64,000 nucleotides of DNA from the NCBI GenBank assembly GCA_965284315.1, contig OZ260072.1, positions 1,860,001 to 1,924,000 of the forward strand, written 5' to 3'. A program made the translations under genes and the position numbers. A model generated the notes under the pieces. That model made no database searches. It was given only the letters and a program-made list of their open reading frames with translations, and was not told the origin of the DNA. Shown piece by piece: positions 51,747-60,452 of this stretch. The stretch's first letter is position 1. The number at the start of each line of letters is the position of its first letter. The DNA is from PCRC01 sp017848435. GTDB taxonomy: Bacteria > Pseudomonadota > Gammaproteobacteria > Burkholderiales > Burkholderiaceae_C.

Positions 51747-52661
51747 ATGGGCGCATCACTCGACGGCAAGCTGGTGGTCGCGATCTCGTCGCGGGCGCTG
51801 TTCAACCTCGAAGAGGAGAACAGCCTTTTCGACACTGGCGATCTTCAAGCCTACATGCAACTCCAGCTGGAGCGGCTGGATGTACCGGCAGCACAAGGGG
51901 TTGCGTATTCGCTGATTCAAAAGTTGCTGAGCTTCAACGCAGATGGTCAGCAACGGGTCGAGGTCGTGATGTTGTCTCGGAACGATCCGGTTTCCGGCAT
52001 GCGAATTTTCCGTTCCAGCGTGGCGGCAAAGATCAAGTTGGAGCGAGGCGTATTCACGCAAGGTCGGCCGCCTTTTGGTTATTTGCGGCCTTTGCGTGCC
52101 CATTTGTTCCTCTCGGCCAACGCGGACGATGTGCGTGACGCACTGAGAGCGGGTTTTCCTGCCGCCAGGGTGATTGTGGAGTCCGTGCCGGCCAGCAAGG
52201 CTTGGCCCAATGAAGTGCGGATCGCATTCGACGGTGATGCGGTGCTCTTTTCTGATGAGGCCGAGCGCGTGTTTCAGTCAGAGGGTCTTGATGCATTCCA
52301 GCGGCATGAATCCAGCAAGGCGCTGTTGCCGTTGCCTGGTGGCCCTTTTAAACCGCTTTTAGAAGCATTGCACCGATTACAGCGAGCTGGCGGGACGGGC
52401 ATGCGCATCCGTACGGCGTTGGTTACTGCCCGAAGTGCGCCAGCACACGAGCGTGCGATTCGTACCTTGATGAATTGGAACATCCGGGTGGACGAGGCGA
52501 TGTTCCTCGGCGGCCTGCCCAAAGGGGAGTTCCTGCGCGAGTTCGAGCCCGATTTCTTTTTCGACGACCAGACCGGCCACATCGAATCGGCCGCGCAACA
52601 TGTGCCCGCCGGCCATGTGGCCTCCGGCATTGCCAACCTGCCCGGCGTCCCGCCGGCCTGA
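51747..52661 (+). CDS. Cytosolic 5'-nucleotidase family protein (PF06189-like)
   Basis: 304 residues similar to cytosolic 5'-nucleotidase IC-type enzymes: VVAISSRALFNLEEEN, VVMLSRNDPVSGMRIF and the HAD-like acidic FDGDAVLFSDEAERV. Likely a nucleoside monophosphate phosphatase. It starts two bases after gspF and is probably translated from the end of the gsp transcript, though functionally unrelated to secretion. Confidence 0.85.
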   Translation: MGASLDGKLVVAISSRALFNLEEENSLFDTGDLQAYMQLQLERLDVPAAQGVAYSLIQKLLSFNADGQQRVEVVMLSRNDPVSGMRIFRSSVAAKIKLERGVFTQGRPPFGYLRPLRAHLFLSANADDVRDALRAGFPAARVIVESVPASKAWPNEVRIAFDGDAVLFSDEAERVFQSEGLDAFQRHESSKALLPLPGGPFKPLLEALHRLQRAGGTGMRIRTALVTARSAPAHERAIRTLMNWNIRVDEAMFLGGLPKGEFLREFEPDFFFDDQTGHIESAAQHVPAGHVASGIANLPGVPPA

Positions 52662-52748
52662 GCCAGCCCAACCACCGGGTTGAACTTTCCCGGCCAGGGC
52701 AGCCTCTGTCTTGCCAGCCTCCTTTTTGCTTCTACCGAGAACCTGCCC

Positions 52749-54527
52749 ATGCGCCTGTCTGCCAAATTCGCGTCGTTCACCGCGTTCTGCCGCAAGGTCT
52801 GGGCGCTGTCGGTGCCGTACTTCCAGTCTGACGAAAAATGGAAAGCGCGTGCGCTGCTGGCCGCCATCGTGGTGTTGAACCTGGCGGCGGTGTACATGCT
52901 GGTGCTGCTCAACGAGTGGAACCGGGTGTTTTACGACGCGCTGCAAAACAAGGACGCCGCTGTGTTCTGGGCGCAGCTGGTGCGGTTCTGCTGGCTCGCG
53001 TTCGGGCTGATTGTGATCTCGGTCTACCGCTTCTACCTGACGCAGCTGCTGGAAATGCGCTGGCGCGCCTGGATGACCGGCGCCTACCTTGGCCGCTGGT
53101 TGGCCAACCAGGCCTTCTACCGCATCGAACTGGCCCGGTACGCCGCCGCCCACGGGGCCAGCCCCGACAACCCTGACCAGCGCATCCAGCAGGACCTGAA
53201 CCTGTTCACCAGCCAGACCATTTCGCTCAGCATGGGGCTGCTCAACGCGCTGGTCACGCTGGTGAGTTTTGTGGGCATCCTGTGGGGGCTGAGCGGTGCT
53301 TTCGCCTTCGATCTGGGCGGCAGCAGCTACACCATTCCCGGCTTCATGGTCTGGGCGGCGGTGGCCTACTGCGGCGTCGGCAGCGTGATCACGCACTACA
53401 TTGGCCGGCCACAGATCAAGCTCAACTTCGAGCAGGAACGCGTTGAGGCCGACTTTCGCCACCACCTGGTGCGGGTGCGGGAGTACAGCGAATCGATCGC
53501 GCTCGACAAAGGCGAGGCGGTCGAACGCCAGCACCTGGGCCTGCGGTTTGACCGGGTGCTGGTGAACTACCTCCGGCTGATCAAGGCACAGAAGAACCTG
53601 ACCTGGTTCACCGTGGGCTTTGGCCAGGCGGCGGTGGTGTTCCCGTTTGTGGTGGCCGCACCGCGCTTTTTCAGTGGCGCCATCCAGTTGGGTGAGCTGA
53701 TCCAGATCTCGTCGGCCTTCGGCCGGGTGCAGGACTCGCTGAGCTGGTTTGTGGACAATTACGCCGGTTTGGCCAGTTGGCGGGCCACCACCGACCGTTT
53801 GACCGGGTTTGAAGCCTCTTTTAGCCGGTTGGCCTCAGTGAAACCTGGTGGTAGTGCTATCAATACTGTAGTAAGTGACGGTTCACTCCAAGCCCACGAC
53901 CTGACCTTGGCCCTGCCCGACGGCGGCCTGCTGCTCGCCAACGCCTCGCTGCAGGCCGAGCCGGGCGAGGCGGTGTTGCTGCAGGGGCCTTCGGGCAGCG
54001 GCAAGTCCACCCTGTTCCGGGCGCTGGCGGGCATCTGGCCGCATGCCACCGGGCAGGTGGCGCTGCCGGCCGACAGCATGTTCCTGCCGCAACGCCCCTA
54101 TTTCCCCAACGGCCCGCTGCGCGACGCGCTGGCCTATCCCCTGCCCGCTGCACAGTACAGCGACGCGGCGCTGAAACAGGCGCTGACCGACGCGCTGTTG
54201 CCCGATTTGGCCGACAGCCTCGACGAAGAAGGCGCCTGGGGCCAAAAACTCTCGGGCGGGGAGCAGCAGCGCCTGGCGGTGGCGCGGGTGCTGTTGAAAC
54301 GGCCCAAGTGGGTGTTTGCCGACGAGGCCACCAGCGCGCTGGACGAAGCGGCCGAAGCCACCCTCTACCAGCGCCTGCAGGCGCTGGTGCAGTCAACCGG
54401 CGGGGCCTTGGTGTCCATCGCGCACCGGCCCGGCGTGGCGGCATTTCACAACCGCCAGTGGGTGCTCACGCCGCAGGCCAACGGCGCGCCCGCCGCCTAC
54501 GGGTTGAGCGCCACGCCGGCGGTGTAA
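52749..54527 (+). CDS. ABC transporter, fused permease-ATPase (SbmA/YddA-like)
   Basis: 592 residues. The N-terminal permease belongs to the SbmA/BacA-like fold (EWNRVFYDALQNKD, RWRAWMTGAYLGRWL, NPDQRIQQDLNLFT). The ATPase has Walker A GPSGSGKST, signature LSGGEQQR and Walker B WVFADEAT. A 49-bp repeat copy lies in the linker between permease and ATPase (about residues 359-375) on the opposite strand, without breaking the frame. Relatives move peptides or vitamin-like compounds; the substrate is unknown. It overlaps the convergent queC 3' end by 31 bases. Confidence 0.88.
   Translation: MRLSAKFASFTAFCRKVWALSVPYFQSDEKWKARALLAAIVVLNLAAVYMLVLLNEWNRVFYDALQNKDAAVFWAQLVRFCWLAFGLIVISVYRFYLTQLLEMRWRAWMTGAYLGRWLANQAFYRIELARYAAAHGASPDNPDQRIQQDLNLFTSQTISLSMGLLNALVTLVSFVGILWGLSGAFAFDLGGSSYTIPGFMVWAAVAYCGVGSVITHYIGRPQIKLNFEQERVEADFRHHLVRVREYSESIALDKGEAVERQHLGLRFDRVLVNYLRLIKAQKNLTWFTVGFGQAAVVFPFVVAAPRFFSGAIQLGELIQISSAFGRVQDSLSWFVDNYAGLASWRATTDRLTGFEASFSRLASVKPGGSAINTVVSDGSLQAHDLTLALPDGGLLLANASLQAEPGEAVLLQGPSGSGKSTLFRALAGIWPHATGQVALPADSMFLPQRPYFPNGPLRDALAYPLPAAQYSDAALKQALTDALLPDLADSLDEEGAWGQKLSGGEQQRLAVARVLLKRPKWVFADEATSALDEAAEATLYQRLQALVQSTGGALVSIAHRPGVAAFHNRQWVLTPQANGAPAAYGLSATPAV
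53824..53872 (-). repeat. 49-bp dispersed repeat, copy G, inside the ABC transporter gene
   Basis: On the minus strand: block 1 ACTACAGTATTGATAGC, block 2 TTTCACTGAGGCC. It lies in the variable linker between the permease and ATPase domains, encoding the region around SVKPGGSAINTVV, and keeps the frame. Confidence 0.6.
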
Positions 54528-55207
54528 CGAGCGTGGCCGGCGGCGCGCAGCGCGCAGGCCGGGCAGCTGCCGCAGCCGTAGCCCCAGCCGTGGCGGTGTT
54601 CGCGGTCGCCCAGGTAGCAGGTGTGGGTGTGTTCGACGATCAGGTCGATCAGGGGCTGGCCGCCCAGGTCGTGTGCCAGTTGCCAGGTTTGCGCCTTGTC
54701 GATCCACATCAGTGGCGTGTCGATCAGAAAGCGCTTGTCCATGCCGAGCGAGAGCGCGAGCTGCATCGCCTTCATGCTGTCGTCGCGGCAGTCGGGGTAG
54801 CCGGAGAAGTCGGTCTCGCAGACGCCCGTGACGATCACCTCCAGGTCGCGCCGGTAGGCGAGCGCCGCCGCCAAGGTGAGGAACAACAGGTTGCGGCCCG
54901 GCACAAAGGTGTTGGGCAGGCCGGAGCTTTCCATTTTGAAAGCCGTGTCACGCGTGAGTGAGGTCTCGCTCACCTGGCCGAGCACTGCCAGGTCGAGCAG
55001 GTGGTCTTCGCCCAGCTTGGGCGCCCAGTGCGGGAACTGCCGCTTGATCTGGTCCAGCACCTGCAACCGCGCCTGCAGCTCGACGCTGTGGCGTTGCCGG
55101 TAGTCGAAAGCGACCGTCTCGACCCGTTCGTAGCGCGACAGCGCCAACGCCAGGCAGGTGGTGGAGTCTTGCCCGCCCGAGAACAAGACCAGGGCGTTTT
55201 TGTGCAT
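54497..55207 (-). CDS. queC: 7-cyano-7-deazaguanine synthase
   Basis: 236 residues. QueC makes preQ0 from 7-carboxy-7-deazaguanine for queuosine. The PP-loop SGGQDSTTC is at the N-terminus, FVPGRNLLFLTLAAA near residue 103, and the C-terminal zinc site is CYLG ... GCGSCPAC. The ATG at 55207 is preferred over the GTG two codons before it. Other que genes are not in the window. Confidence 0.95.
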   Translation of the reverse strand: MHKNALVLFSGGQDSTTCLALALSRYERVETVAFDYRQRHSVELQARLQVLDQIKRQFPHWAPKLGEDHLLDLAVLGQVSETSLTRDTAFKMESSGLPNTFVPGRNLLFLTLAAALAYRRDLEVIVTGVCETDFSGYPDCRDDSMKAMQLALSLGMDKRFLIDTPLMWIDKAQTWQLAHDLGGQPLIDLIVEHTHTCYLGDREHRHGWGYGCGSCPACALRAAGHARYTAGVALNP

Positions 55208-55222
55208 GGCCACGTCAGACTT

Positions 55223-55885
55223 TCAACCCAGCACGCGCAGCAAAAAGCGGTTGATGTCGGCGATCTCTTCGGCGCAGACCGAGTGCGGCATCGGGTACTC
55301 GTGCCATTCGGGTGCGTAGCCCAGCGCCTGCAGCGCATCGCGGGAGGCCACGGCGCGGGCCAGGGGCACCACCGGGTCCACCCGGCCGTGGGCCAGAAAA
55401 ATCGGCACGTCGGCGTTGGCGGCATGGCGCTCGGCGGCGGTGGTGGCGGCCAGTGGCAAGTAGCCCGACAGGCCCACGATGCCGGCCAGCCGTTCGCTGT
55501 GGCGCAAACCGGCCATCAGCGCCATGGCGCAGCCCTGAGAGAAGCCCATCAGCACAATGCGCGAGGCCGGGATGCCACGCGCCACTTCGGCGGCCATCAG
55601 CGCGTCGATCTGCGCTTGCGAGGTGCGCAGGCCGCCTTCGTCTTCCCGCCGAACCAAGTCGGTGCCGAGAATGTCGTACCAGGCGCGCATGACGTAGCCG
55701 CCGTTGATGGTCACCGGGCGGGTGGGCGCGTGGGGGAACACAAAACGAACCGCGCCCACGGCACGCAGGTCCAGCTCGTGCGCCACCGGCACGAAGTCGT
55801 TGCCATCGGCGCCCAGGCCGTGCAGCACGATGACGCTGGCGGTGGCTGGGCTGGTGGGGTTGATTTCAATCGTTTCGAGCGGCAT
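55223..55885 (-). CDS. Carboxylesterase/phospholipase-type alpha/beta hydrolase
   Basis: 220 residues of the acyl-protein-thioesterase-like family. LHGLGADGNDFVP, the nucleophile elbow GFSQGCAMAL (Ser), Asp in HGRVDPVVPL and His in YPMPHSV form the catalytic set. The start was set at 55885, where the fold begins; 66 further bases are open upstream. Broad esterase activity is expected. Confidence 0.92.
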   Translation of the reverse strand: MPLETIEINPTSPATASVIVLHGLGADGNDFVPVAHELDLRAVGAVRFVFPHAPTRPVTINGGYVMRAWYDILGTDLVRREDEGGLRTSQAQIDALMAAEVARGIPASRIVLMGFSQGCAMALMAGLRHSERLAGIVGLSGYLPLAATTAAERHAANADVPIFLAHGRVDPVVPLARAVASRDALQALGYAPEWHEYPMPHSVCAEEIADINRFLLRVLG

Positions 55886-56000
55886 GGGGCGGGGCAGGGT
55901 TGGCAAAAGGCAAACTGTAGCGCATGCTTTGGGGTGGCCATCTGCAGGCACAGAGCGCCAAAATCCTGCATCATGAAGGCCTCAACCCAAGGAGCCCACC

Positions 56001-56471
56001 ATGTTGAACCGGTTTGTCAGAACGGGCTGGCTGTGGCTGCTGGCCACGGTGGTGGTGTGCAGCCATGCGGCAGGAGAAAAAACCGTTGCGGCCACAGAAG
56101 CCAAGGCGGTACAGACCGTGGTGATGGCACAGCTCGACGCGTTCGCGCGGGGCGACGCCGCCAAGGCGTTTTCCTATGCCAGCCCTGAGGTCCGCAAGGT
56201 GTTCAGCACGCCCGACCGTTTCATGACCATGGCGCGGCTGGGTTACCCCGCGCTGTTCCAGCCAGCCACGGTGACCTTCTTCAAGCCGGAACAGGCCGGC
56301 AATGGCATTCTGCAGCGGGTGCAATTGGCCGATGCCCAAGGCGTGTTGTGGGTGGCCATGTACAGCCTGCAGCGCCAGCCCGACAAGCTGTGGCGCATCA
56401 CTGGCTGCACCATTGGCGTGAGCGAAGGACTGCAGACCCGGCGACGGGACGTGCCCGCCGTCAGCGTGTGA
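56001..56471 (+). CDS. DUF4864 protein
   Basis: 156 residues with a signal peptide (about 1-23) and the DUF4864 domain (MAQLDAFARGDAAKAFSYASP, LWRITGCTIGVS). Function unknown; a periplasmic location is expected. Its 3' end overlaps the convergent hydrolase gene by eleven bases. Confidence 0.8.
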   Translation: MLNRFVRTGWLWLLATVVVCSHAAGEKTVAATEAKAVQTVVMAQLDAFARGDAAKAFSYASPEVRKVFSTPDRFMTMARLGYPALFQPATVTFFKPEQAGNGILQRVQLADAQGVLWVAMYSLQRQPDKLWRITGCTIGVSEGLQTRRRDVPAVSV

Positions 56472-57435
56472 TGCTGCCGCAGCCGTTGGTGGCCCGGTCG
56501 GCTTGCTGGACGGCCGCTTCAATGAACGCTGCCGTGCGCGCCACCTGCGTCACCGGCAGCATGTGCCCGCCGTCGACCAGCGTCAGCTGTGTGTGGGGCA
56601 CTTTCTTGACAAATGCCGTGGCCTGCAGCTGTGGGTCGAGCACCAGGTCACCTTTGCCATAGAGCATGGACACCGGCAGTTTCAGGCTGGCGTAAGTGGC
56701 TTCCAGCGCTGGCAGGCTGTCAGGAATGGCGGCGAGGTCGGTCGATGCCGCAATGAACTGCGAGGGCTTGAGGCTCATCAACCCGCCGGCGCGGGTGGCG
56801 AAGTCCTTGGGGTGGGTTTCCGGCGAGAACAAAAACTTCATGATGGCCGGGCTGCGGACGATGAAGGCGGGCACCGCCGCCGTCCATGCCACCGCCTTGC
56901 GCAACCAAGGCGAGGCGATGTCCAGGCCGCGGAAGGGCGTGGGCAGGCCCTCGGGGGTGTGGGTCAAGGGCGCCACCAGGGCCAGGGCGTTCACCCGCTG
57001 TGGGTGGCGGGCCGCCAGCATCAGCGAAATGGCGCCACCCAGCGAGTGGCCCACCACCGTGGCTTGGGCCACGCCCAGCTTGTCCAACAAGGCGGCCAGG
57101 GCGTCGGCCTGGGCCTCCATCGAGGCGCTGGCGCCGGCATGGCGCAGCGAATGGCCAGAGCCGGGCCGGTCGACCGCGATGACACGGCACTGCGACGCCA
57201 GCCGTTTTTCAATGCCGTAGGTAAAGTGGCGCAGTTGGCCGCCTAGGCCGTGCACCATCAGCACGACCGGGCCGGTGCCACGGTCGACCACATGCAGTCG
57301 GGCGCCGGGCACGTCCACAAAGCGGCCGATGGGTTTGAAGCCAGCGTCGATGCGGCGGTTGGTGGTCCAGGCAAACAGCACCAGGCCGGCGGTGAGCGCG
57401 ACCGCGCCGACCAGGGCCCACAGTGCGGCGTTCAC
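56461..57435 (-). CDS. Alpha/beta hydrolase with N-terminal membrane anchor
   Basis: 324 residues. An N-terminal transmembrane helix (1-24) precedes the hydrolase domain: MVHGLGGQLRHF (oxyanion), nucleophile GHSLGGAISL, Asp in YGKGDLVLDP and His in DGGHMLPV. It is the third gene of the monooxygenase operon and overlaps the SDR gene by four bases. Here it most likely hydrolyses the ester or lactone made by the monooxygenase. Confidence 0.9.
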   Translation of the reverse strand: MNAALWALVGAVALTAGLVLFAWTTNRRIDAGFKPIGRFVDVPGARLHVVDRGTGPVVLMVHGLGGQLRHFTYGIEKRLASQCRVIAVDRPGSGHSLRHAGASASMEAQADALAALLDKLGVAQATVVGHSLGGAISLMLAARHPQRVNALALVAPLTHTPEGLPTPFRGLDIASPWLRKAVAWTAAVPAFIVRSPAIMKFLFSPETHPKDFATRAGGLMSLKPSQFIAASTDLAAIPDSLPALEATYASLKLPVSMLYGKGDLVLDPQLQATAFVKKVPHTQLTLVDGGHMLPVTQVARTAAFIEAAVQQADRATNGCGSITR

Positions 57436-58247
57436 AGCTTCAGCCCCCGGCCCAGCAGGCCCCAGTAGCCCACTGGCATCAGCCGCTCAATGAGCGCGGC
57501 AAACCAGGCGTCCCAGCCAACGATGACGCGGGCCTTGTCCTGCTCGATGGCGCGCACAATGATCGCTGCCGCTTTCTCGGGCGGCATGCGCAGCAGCTTT
57601 TTGCTCAGGGCCTGACGCTTGGCCACGTCCGCCGACGACAGGCCATCGGCCATGCGGGCGCTGCTGGCGATCTGGGTGGCCACACCACCGGGGTGCACCA
57701 CGGTCACGCCCACGGTCGAGCCGGCCATGGCCAGTTCGTGGCGCAGCGCGTTGGAGAAACCGCGCACCGCAAACTTGCTGGCCGAGTAGGCGCACTGCTC
57801 GGGCGGTGCGATCAGGCCGAACAGGCTGGACAGATTCACGATGCGCGCCGCATTGCGCTGGCGCAGCAGCGGCAAAAAGGCACGGGTCATGCGCACCAGG
57901 CCGTTGAAGTTGATGTCCATCAGCCAGTCGAAATCGCGCTCGCTGACCTGTTCGAAGTTGCCCGCCATCGCCACGCCGGCGTTGTTGATGAGCAGGTCGA
58001 CCTGGCCATGTGCGGCCAGCACGGCGTCGGGCAGGGCGGCCACGGCGTCGCGGCTGGCCACGTCCAGTGCGTGCTGGCTGACCCGCACGCCCAGCGGTTG
58101 CACCAGCGCGGCGGTCTCCATCAGCGCGGCGGGGTTGATGTCGGCCAGCGCGAGGTGGCAGCCCTTCTGGGCCAGCAACAGCGCCAGTGCGCGGCCAATG
58201 CCGCTGCCGGCGCCAGTGAGCACGGCCACTTTATTGTGCAGGTTCAT
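57432..58247 (-). CDS. Short-chain dehydrogenase/reductase
   Basis: 271 residues. TGAGSGIGRALAL (cofactor motif), NNAG near residue 89, catalytic Ser in IVNLSSLFG and YSASK near 156. Asp in LALADINPA favours NAD(H). Second gene of the monooxygenase operon, ten bases after the monooxygenase stop. Oxidation of an alcohol to the ketone used by the monooxygenase is the natural inference. Confidence 0.92.
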   Translation of the reverse strand: MNLHNKVAVLTGAGSGIGRALALLLAQKGCHLALADINPAALMETAALVQPLGVRVSQHALDVASRDAVAALPDAVLAAHGQVDLLINNAGVAMAGNFEQVSERDFDWLMDINFNGLVRMTRAFLPLLRQRNAARIVNLSSLFGLIAPPEQCAYSASKFAVRGFSNALRHELAMAGSTVGVTVVHPGGVATQIASSARMADGLSSADVAKRQALSKKLLRMPPEKAAAIIVRAIEQDKARVIVGWDAWFAALIERLMPVGYWGLLGRGLKL

Positions 58248-58256
58248 GGGTTTCTT

Positions 58257-59738
58257 TCAGCGGGAGAACTGCACCACGCCGTCGGCGATGCGGCTGTAGC
58301 GGATGCTGAGCATGTCCAGCAGGTAGTTCTGGTACACCTGCCAGGGGCGGCGCGAGCCCTGCTTGGGCAGCAGGCCGGCGGCCCGCTGCACGTAGCCGGA
58401 GCTGAAGTCGAGGAAAGGTTGCGGCTCGACGTCGTTGCCTGGACGGGCCACGGCAGTGCGCAGGCCCTGGGCGTCCATGTGGTTGAGCAGACGGCACACG
58501 CGCTCGGCGGTGAGGTCGGCCTTGAGCGTCCACGACGCATTGGTGTAGCCAAAAGCCATCGCCAGGTTGGGTACATCGCTGAGCATCATGCCGCGGTACA
58601 CCAGTGTCTGGTTGGCGTTGCAGGCACGGCCATCCACCGTGACGGCAATGTCGCCCAGTGCGTTGAGTTTCAGGCCGGTGGCGGTGACCACGATGTCGGC
58701 CTTCAGTTCTTTGCCGGAATGGAGCTTGATGCCGGTCGGCGTGAAATGGTCAACCGTGTCGGTCACCACACTGGCCTTGCCGGCGCGCAACTGGCGGAAC
58801 AAATCTCCGTCGGGCACCACACACACGCGCTGGTCCCAGGGCTTGTATTTGGGCGTGAAATGGGCGGCGTCCACCTGGCCACCCGCCTGTTTTTTGGCCA
58901 AGTGCACAAGAACCTGCTTGACCTTGTTCGGCCGGCGCCGTGCGAGCTGGAAAAAGAACATGCCCAGGCCGACGTTTTTCCAGCGGGTCAGCGCGTAAGC
59001 CAGGCGGTCCGGCAGCAGGCGCTGCAGGCGCTGGGCCAAGCCGTCTTCGGCCGGGCGGCTGATCACGTAGGTGGGGGAGCGCTGCAGCATGGTCACGTGC
59101 GCGGCAGTGTCGGCCATGGACGGTACCAGCGTCACCGCAGTGGCGCCGCTGCCAATTACCACCACCTGTTTGTTCGCGTAGTCCAGCTTTTCGGGCCAGA
59201 ACTGCGGGTGCACCACCTGGCCCTGAAAGTCGGCCTGGCCGGCAAACTCGGGGGCGTGGCCTTCGGCGTAGCTGTAGTAGCCGCTGCACAGGTAGAGAAA
59301 ACGTGCCTGGATCTGCACGGTGGTCTTCACGCCGTCGTCCAGCTGCTGTTCGCATTCCACCGTCCACAAAGCGTCTGCCGACGACCACGCCGCGCGCTTG
59401 ACCATGTGGCGGTAGCGGATGTGCTGGGTGACACCGGTTTCTTCGGCGGCCGAGCGGATGTAGTTCAGGATGGAGGGGCCGTCGGCAATCGCTTTGGCGG
59501 CGGTCCAGGGCTTGAAGCTGTAGCCCAGGGTGTGCATGTCCGAGTCGGAGCGGATGCCGGGGTAGCGGAACAGATCCCAGGTACCGCCCAGCGCCGCGCG
59601 GCCCTCCAGCAGCGCAAAGGTTTTGCCGGGGCAGCGCTGCTGCAGGTGGCGGGCGGCGCCAATGCCGGACAGGCCGGCACCGACGATGAGGACGTCCAGC
59701 GGGGCCGCAGGGGCGGTGGAAGAAGCGGGGTGGGCCAT
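58257..59738 (-). CDS. Flavin monooxygenase, Baeyer-Villiger type
   Basis: 493 residues. The FAD motif GAGLSGIGAARHL is near residue 20, the Baeyer-Villiger fingerprint FxGxxxHxxxWP is present as FQGQVVHPQFWP near 170-181, and the NADP motif GSGATA follows near 197. Type I BVMOs turn ketones into esters or lactones with NADPH and O2. The ATG at 59738 has AGGAG nine bases upstream. The operon monooxygenase-SDR-hydrolase recalls mycobacterial mymA-type loci. Confidence 0.93.
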   Translation of the reverse strand: MAHPASSTAPAAPLDVLIVGAGLSGIGAARHLQQRCPGKTFALLEGRAALGGTWDLFRYPGIRSDSDMHTLGYSFKPWTAAKAIADGPSILNYIRSAAEETGVTQHIRYRHMVKRAAWSSADALWTVECEQQLDDGVKTTVQIQARFLYLCSGYYSYAEGHAPEFAGQADFQGQVVHPQFWPEKLDYANKQVVVIGSGATAVTLVPSMADTAAHVTMLQRSPTYVISRPAEDGLAQRLQRLLPDRLAYALTRWKNVGLGMFFFQLARRRPNKVKQVLVHLAKKQAGGQVDAAHFTPKYKPWDQRVCVVPDGDLFRQLRAGKASVVTDTVDHFTPTGIKLHSGKELKADIVVTATGLKLNALGDIAVTVDGRACNANQTLVYRGMMLSDVPNLAMAFGYTNASWTLKADLTAERVCRLLNHMDAQGLRTAVARPGNDVEPQPFLDFSSGYVQRAAGLLPKQGSRRPWQVYQNYLLDMLSIRYSRIADGVVQFSR

Positions 59739-59770
59739 GGTTGGGGGCTCCTGAGTTTCTGACAAAGCAA

Positions 59771-59791
59771 ATTGTCAAATGAATTGACAAT
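59771..59791. promoter_or_regulatory. TetR operator candidate between the monooxygenase operon and tetR gene
   Basis: ATTGTCAA-ATGAA-TTGACAAT is a perfect eight-base inverted repeat with a five-base spacer, centred in the 74-base divergent gap. Spacing and position are typical of TetR-family repressor sites that control both directions. Confidence 0.78.
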
Positions 59792-59812
59792 CTTTCATGT
59801 CACAATTGCGAC

Positions 59813-60448
59813 GTGGGCACCGATTCTGTCATTGAAACCAACGCCGACGGCGCGCGGCCCTACCGCGGCCTGGCGCCGGACGAACGCCGGGCGCAGCGCC
59901 GTGCAGCGCTGATTGACGCGGCCATCGAGACCTATGGCGAACGCGGTTACCGGGCCTCCACCGTCAAGGGCGTGTGTGCGGCGGCAGGGTTGACCGAACG
60001 CTATTTCTACGAATCTTTCGAGAGCAGCGAAGCGCTGCTGATGGCCTGTTACCACCACGTCAACGCGCAGCTGTTCATGCAGATCGCCGAAGCCGCCGAA
60101 GCCGCCGGCGGCGACACCCAGGCGCGCGGTCGCGCGATGCTGAGCGCTTATTTCTCGGCGCTGCAGGCCCAGCCGCGGCCGGCGCGGGTGTTTTTGATGG
60201 AGATTCGCGGCGTCAGCCCGGCGGTGGATGCGGCCTTTGACGAAGCGCTGGCCCAGATGGGTGCAGCCGCCGCAGAGGTGATTGCCCCCGGCAACACCGC
60301 CCCCAACACCCTGCTGCAGACCGGCGTGACCGGTGGCGTGGTGCACATTGCCATGCGCTGGATACGCGACGGCTACCAGCCGCCGCTGGCCGAGGTGGTG
60401 GAAACCGCGCTGGAGCTGGGCCTGGTGCTGACCCGGCCCGCGAAATAA
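59813..60448 (+). CDS. TetR-family transcriptional regulator
   Basis: 211 residues. The N-terminal helix-turn-helix (ALIDAAIETYGERGYRASTV then GVCAAAGLTERYFYESF) is near residues 28-70; the helical C-terminal ligand domain is not similar to a named member. A GTG at 59813 starts it. Divergent from the BVMO operon, which it probably represses. Confidence 0.93.
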   Translation: MGTDSVIETNADGARPYRGLAPDERRAQRRAALIDAAIETYGERGYRASTVKGVCAAAGLTERYFYESFESSEALLMACYHHVNAQLFMQIAEAAEAAGGDTQARGRAMLSAYFSALQAQPRPARVFLMEIRGVSPAVDAAFDEALAQMGAAAAEVIAPGNTAPNTLLQTGVTGGVVHIAMRWIRDGYQPPLAEVVETALELGLVLTRPAK

Positions 60449-60452
60449 GCGC

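Noticed and set aside
52330..52385. A further 49-bp repeat copy in the 5'-nucleotidase gene
   Set aside because: Only scattered AT-rich similarity; neither block aligns at the fixed 49-base spacing.
57423..59762. A 779-residue open frame on the plus strand
   Set aside because: It is antisense to the SDR and Baeyer-Villiger genes, whose protein motifs are unmistakable; composition is typical of a shadow.
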